From positions 28,398,001 to 28,462,000 of the forward strand of contig OX485806.1 of assembly GCA_950295325.1 (NCBI GenBank): a stretch of DNA of 64,000 bases, written 5' to 3'. How positions within the stretch are numbered: position 1 is the stretch's first letter; every line of letters starts with the position of its first letter. Positions 58,901-64,000 of the stretch are shown piece after piece. The notes beneath the pieces are model-generated. The model made no database searches. It saw nothing but the letters and a program-made list of their open reading frames with translations, and was not told the DNA's origin. Origin of the DNA: Polytrichum commune. Its lineage: Eukaryota > Streptophyta > Polytrichopsida > Polytrichales > Polytrichaceae. Made by a program: the position numbers and the translations under genes.

Positions 58901-61900
58901 AATGACATAGTGGTAAATGCCAAATATTGTGAAGGAGGGGAATCCCTATTGGCCCATATCAATCGTTTGTTATTCTGTTTGATAATTTGTTGTGGAAGTG
59001 CTTACTCTGAGCTGTGTTGTGTTCTTGTGGCAAAATAGGGCGTTTTTTGCCTCTTTTGTTCAAGGTTTCTTACCAGGGCTCATCCTGAAGATTTGTTTTT
59101 GGATCCTCCCCAAAATCATAATGTTTGTGTCCAAGTTTGAAGGCCACCTTGCAGTTTCAAAGCTCGAAAGGCGCTCTGCTGCAAAGTATTATTACTTCAT
59201 GGTGGTCAATATCTTCTTTGGGAGTATTCTGGCAGGATCTGCTTTCCAGCAGCTGAAGACCTTTGTGACGTCCTCGTCCTTCCTTGGGTAGGTGTTTCCG
59301 GTGTCAAATGCAAGTTCTGTTCATACTAAAGCTATCTCCCAACTCTACATGACTTTTGGTATGGAGTTGGTTCTTGTGCATATGTTCAACTCCCGACCAA
59401 CTCCTGAACAACACCTTCCATGTTGGGTAAGTTTTGTGCATGCTTGGAGGTTTGAATGAAGAAAATTCTAGATCGGTTCATAGAGGGTCTAGCTCATTTT
59501 GGCATGCTAAGAGGTGCAAAAATGAGTTTGGCCCTCAACGGACCGAAATAGGTTGCTCTTCATCCAAATTCAATCACTGCCTCCAAGATGTACCACAAGT
59601 GGAAGAATTTATAGATATTGCATTAAAACCAATCAATGGAAAATCATATGGGATCAACTCCTGACGGAAAGTCTCATTGATTCAAAGGATAACACTACTG
59701 TCTTCTCCATACTGCGTGTGTGCCCATGAAAGTTGTGATCACGACTCAGTGATTTTTGGTTGTTGGTACCTTGAACAGGTTCTTGGACACACTTGCAGAT
59801 TCCATACCTCAGAAGGGAACCTTCTTCATCACCTATATCATGGTTGATGGCTGGTCTGGTCCTGCGGGTGAAATACTGCGACTTTGGCCCCTGGTCATGT
59901 ATCATATCAGGAACTTCTTGTTTTGCAAAACAGAGCGGGATCGACTGCAGGCCACATCTCCAGGCACTATGAGCCTGGATCAGACTCTGCCTCAGCTGCA
60001 GCTTTATTTTCTGATGGGGCTGGTGTACTCTGTCATAACGCCGGTCATTATCCCATTCATTGTTATTTTTATGGGCTTTGCATTTGTCGTCTACCGTTAT
60101 CAGGTAAGAACGGGTAGATCCACCTTACCTTCAATGCCCATTCGATTGATTGAGCTCTTAGGTTAGCAGTTTCATCATTTTGGAGGACACTTTGTTATTG
60201 TATCTTTTGATGCGATTTTCTCAGACATTAGAGTTATCTGCAAAGTCTCTCAATGCAGGACCAAGCAAGGAGTTTGGTGTCTCTTTGAAGGTCTTTCCCA
60301 TTAAGAGATTATTAGATGATCTTGTGTTAGAGCCAAATATTGAAACATGGGTGAAAACTCTTGGACCTCCTCTTTCTATCCAAAAAACTGACTTTAGGAC
60401 TTCAAATAGGGTATGACCTATGGAACCCGCCACCCGAATTCCTGAATTGACCTATGTTAGGCTAGCTTGATCCACCAATCCTAGTATCACAAGCTAGAAA
60501 GCCAGTTTTCTATAATCCAGCCCCTCTCCTCTTTAGCATGTTAATTTAAACCTTAATAAGACTTGGGTCAATTTATGCATAACCTCCCATACTCACCTTT
60601 TAGCCTACTCTCCTGGAGTTTCACTTGGAGACTTTAAGGATAATTCTACTCTTGTCTGATTCTTTGTCAGCTAATACCTCTATGTCTAGAAGGACTGCCT
60701 TTCAGAAGAAAACAGAGTTACCCATATGTTGATGTGGAAGAATACCTTGGGGTGATGTGGTGCAGGTGATCAATGTCTATGATCCTGTCTACGAGAGTGC
60801 AGGGGCATTTTGGCCACATGTTCATGGACGCATAATTGCTTCTCTTCTTCTTGAGCACTTGACTTTGATTGGTCTGTTCCTTGCCAAGGGCCCTATCTCC
60901 TTTGTACACACTAATTCTGGGGGAAGCATCAAGAGCAAAGTACTGCGTTACGTTGGAGAGTCTTGCAGTTCGACACCGTTCATGATTGCATTGCCCATCA
61001 TAACAATCTTCTTTCATAGTTACTGCAAAAAGCGGTTCGAGCCTGCATTCAAGAATTACCCATTGGAGGTACATATCTATATCGCCTCAAGTCCAATGTT
61101 TTTCTCCATACAACAACAGAAGGAAAATAATGCTCTATGTTGTATATTTGTGCCTTGCTTGATGAGGGCTAGCAGATTTCTTTTCAAAGACATTGTATTC
61201 AAACTGTCAAAAAGTTTGAACATGTCAGTTGCTCCGGAAAATCATTAAATAACAATGATAAGTGAAGATACACTTCGATGTGGAGCACATTGGGTTTCCA
61301 TGTCGTTGTGTACAATATGGTGTGCAGGCATGGACAGGTCAGAATTTAAAATATTCTTAGAAAGAGGTTCCTGCGTGTACAGAATTTCTGACCTGAAGCA
61401 CTTGTGTGAGGTTGAGTAGCTCCGAGTCGTCATGTGGATCTATGTTAAAGAACAAAAATTTGAAACTTCTGTGCATATCACAAACTTGTTTTGTGAAATC
61501 TGAAGGCATTCGTAGCATTTAGTTCATAATAGTGTATTTTGTTCCCTTTCAACAGAATGCTATGGAGAAGGACATGTTGGAGAAAGAGAGAGAACCAGAT
61601 TTCAACTTAGCAGTGTTTCTACGAAACGCATACAAGCATCCGGATTTCTCAGATGAAAAAGACAATGGTGCACCCGATCTGGAGAAAGGACCGCAAGGTG
61701 ATGAAGGTGAAGAAGATGAGAAGGCAGTTTTACAGGACTCCTTGCCATTGCGGGGAGAAGAAGAGGAGTTTATAGAACTAGATGACGACGACATCGAAGC
61801 AGAAGAGGAAGAACAACAAGGGCTTGTGTCATCACCTCCATTGACGTTCCGGTGGGGAGCATTCCACCAATCTGCTAGACCAGATGATGTTACAGTTGTT

Positions 61901-64000
61901 GATTCAATACCTGTGTCTAATGAATCTGTGAAGGTTAGCCTGTCTCGGGAGCCCTCAGATTTGGGACCACCATTGAGGTTTAGACGTGGCTGGTTCTACG
62001 ATGACCTCGGTGAGGAAAGTGCAGGATCATTCAATAGACGGTTCTCGGATCTCAGTAATCTGGAGTCTGTCAGTGAATCTCCACTTACATTCAGACGTGG
62101 AACACTCTACCAAGAAGATGACAGTGAAGATTCAGGTAGAGGATCATGGCGAAAGTTTCACTCAGCTCGCAGTTTCTTTGAAGTAGGGTCGTCTCGAAGC
62201 ACATTTGATCCGGGGAGTGAGGTTTCGGAGACAGAGTCACCTGACTCACCATTTCTTTTACCTGGAGGAGGGGAAGCAACCGAGGATCAGCTTAGTGGCA
62301 GTGAACTTGCAAGGCTGCAATCCCTCCAACGATACCTTCGAGGCCAGCTTTCACGTGAGAATTCCTTCTTCGAGTCCCCGAACAGGGAGGAAACTGCAAG
62401 ATTGGCAGCTTTCCAGAGCTACCTGAGGAATCAAATGTCTAGAGAAAGTTCCTTCGCAATTAGGGATGATGAAGCTGCTGCTGGAGTTGCATTGCTCAAA
62501 AGTGATTCAAATCCTCACCTGTCACGTGATAGCTCCGTGGCAGAGTCTTCTAGTGCAAAAACAGAAACATTGGATGATGAGGAGAGTGCAAGGGTGGCAG
62601 AGATGCGGAGATACTTGAAAGGGCAGCTTTCAAGGGAAAATTCAGAAATTGGGGAGGATGACATTGATGAAGAAGCTTTGAGATTGGTTTACTTACAAGG
62701 ATACTTAAGAGGGCAGCTTTCTCGAGAAAATTCATTTTGTGGATCCCCTGGTTCTCCGAGACAAGTGAAACCAATTGTAGAGTCATCTTCATCAACATCC
62801 AGGAAAGGAATAGGATATGACCAAGGTGATGATGATGTAGCGCAATTGCGTGAATACTTGAGGGGTCAGCTCTCACAAGAAAATTCTGGCTCAGAATCTC
62901 CAGGTTCTCCTCTCACCTTCCGCTGGGGATCATTCAATGGAGGTGGTAGTGAAGAAGACAGAAATGGAGGAGCTTCACCATCATCCTTCACTGATTCACC
63001 CATAGGCTCCCCACTGATTTTCACAACTGGAAGATTTTACCAAGCAAATGGCGATGCAAAAGATCAACGAGGTGGAAGAGTGCACTCGACTCCCTCGCAA
63101 ACTCTCCCCCGCAACCGAAATTTCAACCGAGCAAGCACCATGAGCACAATCAGGGAAACTTCTGAGATGAATTCGGACATGCAAAGAGGCCATTTCTCTC
63201 GAGCAAGAACATTTGGCATAGCTGCAGGAGGAAGCTTACAGATTAGGTCTCCTGGCTCACCGTTGTCAAGAGAAGGTAAAGCTTTGCAAGCAGAGACCTC
63301 AGAGCCAGAGATTGTCCCAGAGCCAGCAATTATCGAAGTACCGATCTCGGAGTCACCTGCATTGTCTCGTGCAAAATCCTTAGGAACTCTCCGGGAGGTA
63401 ATTTACCTTGAATCCCCAAGCTTTGTGAGACCTAATCTCTCAAGGGCCAGAACATTGGGAGCTCTCTTGCGGGAACCTCAGGATACAGCCAATGCGCGGC
63501 CACCTTCTCCACAAGGTGGCCATCAAATCTCTGAGAAGAGGAAATCGGTTCAAACTAGAACAACTCCACCCTTGGGGATGGGTGCATCTTCGTCAAGACC
63601 ATCACGGGTGTTCTCTCGCTCCAAGACAGTTGCAGACAATCAAATTATAAAAGAAGCTCCAGGCTCATCCGGAGCTTCGACTTCTCGTGCTGCCAACACC
63701 CTTGGCAGCTTGTTGAACGAAGAACCGCAAGTTGCAGCTCTTTCTTCAATACTTCAGCTCCGTAGACAAGACTGGTCTACTGAAAGGGTTGTTGATGACG
63801 AGGAGGATTATCATGATGATGTACACAAGAAAAAGAAATCCTCTTCCTCTTCCTCCTCGACCTCGTCTTCTTCATCTTCCTCCTCATCTTCGTCGTCTTC
63901 ACAGACCCCTCCACACCACTCTGCAGAAGAGAGTGAGAAAGGAGATCATGAGAATGATAGCGGTTCTTCATCTGCGAGCCCGGCCCGTGATCAGAGTACT
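52945..64000 (+). CDS. OSCA/CSC1-like (DUF221) channel with long C-terminal extension; 3' end outside the window
   Basis: Hyperosmolality- and stretch-gated cation channel family of plant membranes. Exons: 52945-53270, 54750-54935, 55756-55891, 56504-56605, 56896-57015, 57131-57211, 58068-58408, 59039-59287, 59779-60103, 60766-61068, 61556-64000 (open). All introns are GT-AG with consistent phases, giving 1538 codons so far. The start MATLRDIGVSA matches the family N-terminus. Further family motifs are DHAGLDSAVFLRI, EKRRPDQFT, NHPDYYLTHQ, AAFVSFKARWGAAVCAQT, FFITYIMVDGW, QLQLYFLMGLVY, INVYDPVYESAGAFWPHVHGR and KKRFEPAFKNYPLE. The channel core ends near residue 755. Usual length is about 700-800 residues, so the tail is exceptional. 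Introns carry MITEs, fold-backs and tandem duplications. Confidence 0.94.
53350..53895 (+). mobile_element. Family-E-like MITE in OSCA intron 1, first copy
   Basis: It has CCCTATTGTGGGCACTTCC, AATTTTGACCATTTGATCG, ATCATATAGGCCCTCCCC and CCACTCAAATACAAG. It parallels a second copy about 770 bp downstream. Confidence 0.5.
54120..54490 (+). mobile_element. Family-E-like MITE in OSCA intron 1, second copy
   Basis: It has CCCTATTGTGGGGTCTTCC, AATTTTGACCGTTGGAT, GCACATAGTCCAATCTC and CACTCAAATATAGGTGTG. Confidence 0.55.
57652..58035. repeat. ~192-bp tandem duplication in OSCA intron 6
   Basis: Units start near 57652 and 57844 with GGCA(C/T)(T/C)AAGCTC. They share GACACCTCATTGTTGCCT and TTGAAGAGGC, and each ends near GAATGTTATG. 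Confidence 0.8.
58535..58725. mobile_element. Fold-back element in OSCA intron 7
   Basis: The arms contain GCATGCTTGGAGGTAGTGTT and its imperfect inverse, meeting at TTGGCATGCCAA near 58628. The palindrome is about 190 bp. Half-copies occur in introns 1 and 8. Confidence 0.7.
59425..59610. mobile_element. Related fold-back element in OSCA intron 8
   Basis: It starts TGCATGCTTGGAGGTTTGAA, has AGCTCATTTTGGCATGC in the centre, and ends with CACTGCCTCCAAGATGTACC, a diverged inverse arm. Confidence 0.6.
61820..64000 (+). other. Repeat-bearing Ser-rich C-terminal tail of the OSCA-like protein
   Basis: This open frame is predicted to be cytoplasmic. Five copies of a Y-L-(R/K)-G-Q-L-S-R-E-N-S-like motif start near residues 983, 1012, 1076, 1106 and 1157. 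Five PL(T/R/I)F-(R/T)-x-G blocks lie near 819, 863, 900, 1176 and 1210. S-R-(A/S)-(R/K)-(T/S) blocks recur between 63190 and 63700, several followed by LG-x-L. An acidic block (about 61780-61815) precedes the tail. A Lys-Lys-Lys plus poly-Ser stretch lies at about 63825-63900. R-x-x-S contexts suggest kinase or 14-3-3 sites. I know no such tail in Arabidopsis OSCA proteins. There is no stop before the window end. Confidence 0.85.

Overview
This window looks like nuclear DNA of a land plant. It has split genes with GT-AG introns, abundant MITEs, a tRNA-derived SINE and a Stowaway-type fold-back. It also carries a plant-type OSCA/CSC1 channel gene. A TMC-family channel gene is present too; Arabidopsis lacks TMC genes, so I infer a non-flowering lineage (bryophyte, lycophyte, fern or gymnosperm), but this is not proven.

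Layout. 1-0.4 kb: a degenerate copy of the TMC exon-1 module. 0.84-8.64 kb: a minus-strand non-LTR retrotransposon with an internally repeated N-terminal region ending in a 2A-like peptide, an APE-type endonuclease, a reverse transcriptase, an RNase H, a CCHC knuckle and a C-terminal domain resembling a PD-(D/E)XK restriction-like endonuclease. Its reading frame is offset at three A-runs; the RT/RNase H junction carries an in-register A-AAA-AAC. 8.7-10.9 kb: a further minus-strand ORF split by one in-frame TAA, possibly the element's ORF1. 10.9-12.7 kb: CAG- and CGG-rich DNA with no recognised gene. 12.7-14.3 kb: two more degenerate exon-1 modules separated by a MITE.

14.4-24.9 kb: a TMC-like gene on the plus strand. 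I spliced 14 exons by hand with consistent phases (792 codons), including a 12-nt microexon. 25-51 kb: gene-poor DNA made mostly of MITEs. At least five short families have TTA/TAA target duplications (PIF/Harbinger-like), some nested or back to back. A high-copy ~370-bp family is also present, plus minisatellites, a SINE with a 17-bp target duplication, and a 125-bp near-perfect palindrome. 50.9-52.9 kb: a CpG-rich segment and two tandemly duplicated blocks upstream of the second gene. 52.9 kb to the window end: an OSCA/CSC1 channel gene, 11 exons so far. Its last exon is open to base 64000 and adds a long, Ser-rich cytoplasmic tail with repeated Tyr-Leu-Arg-Gly-Gln-Leu-Ser-Arg-Glu-Asn motifs.

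The two host genes encode membrane channels that are distant relatives within the TMC/OSCA-TMEM63/anoctamin superfamily, so their proximity is notable. All splicing and family calls were made by reading the sequence. No database or structure search was run.
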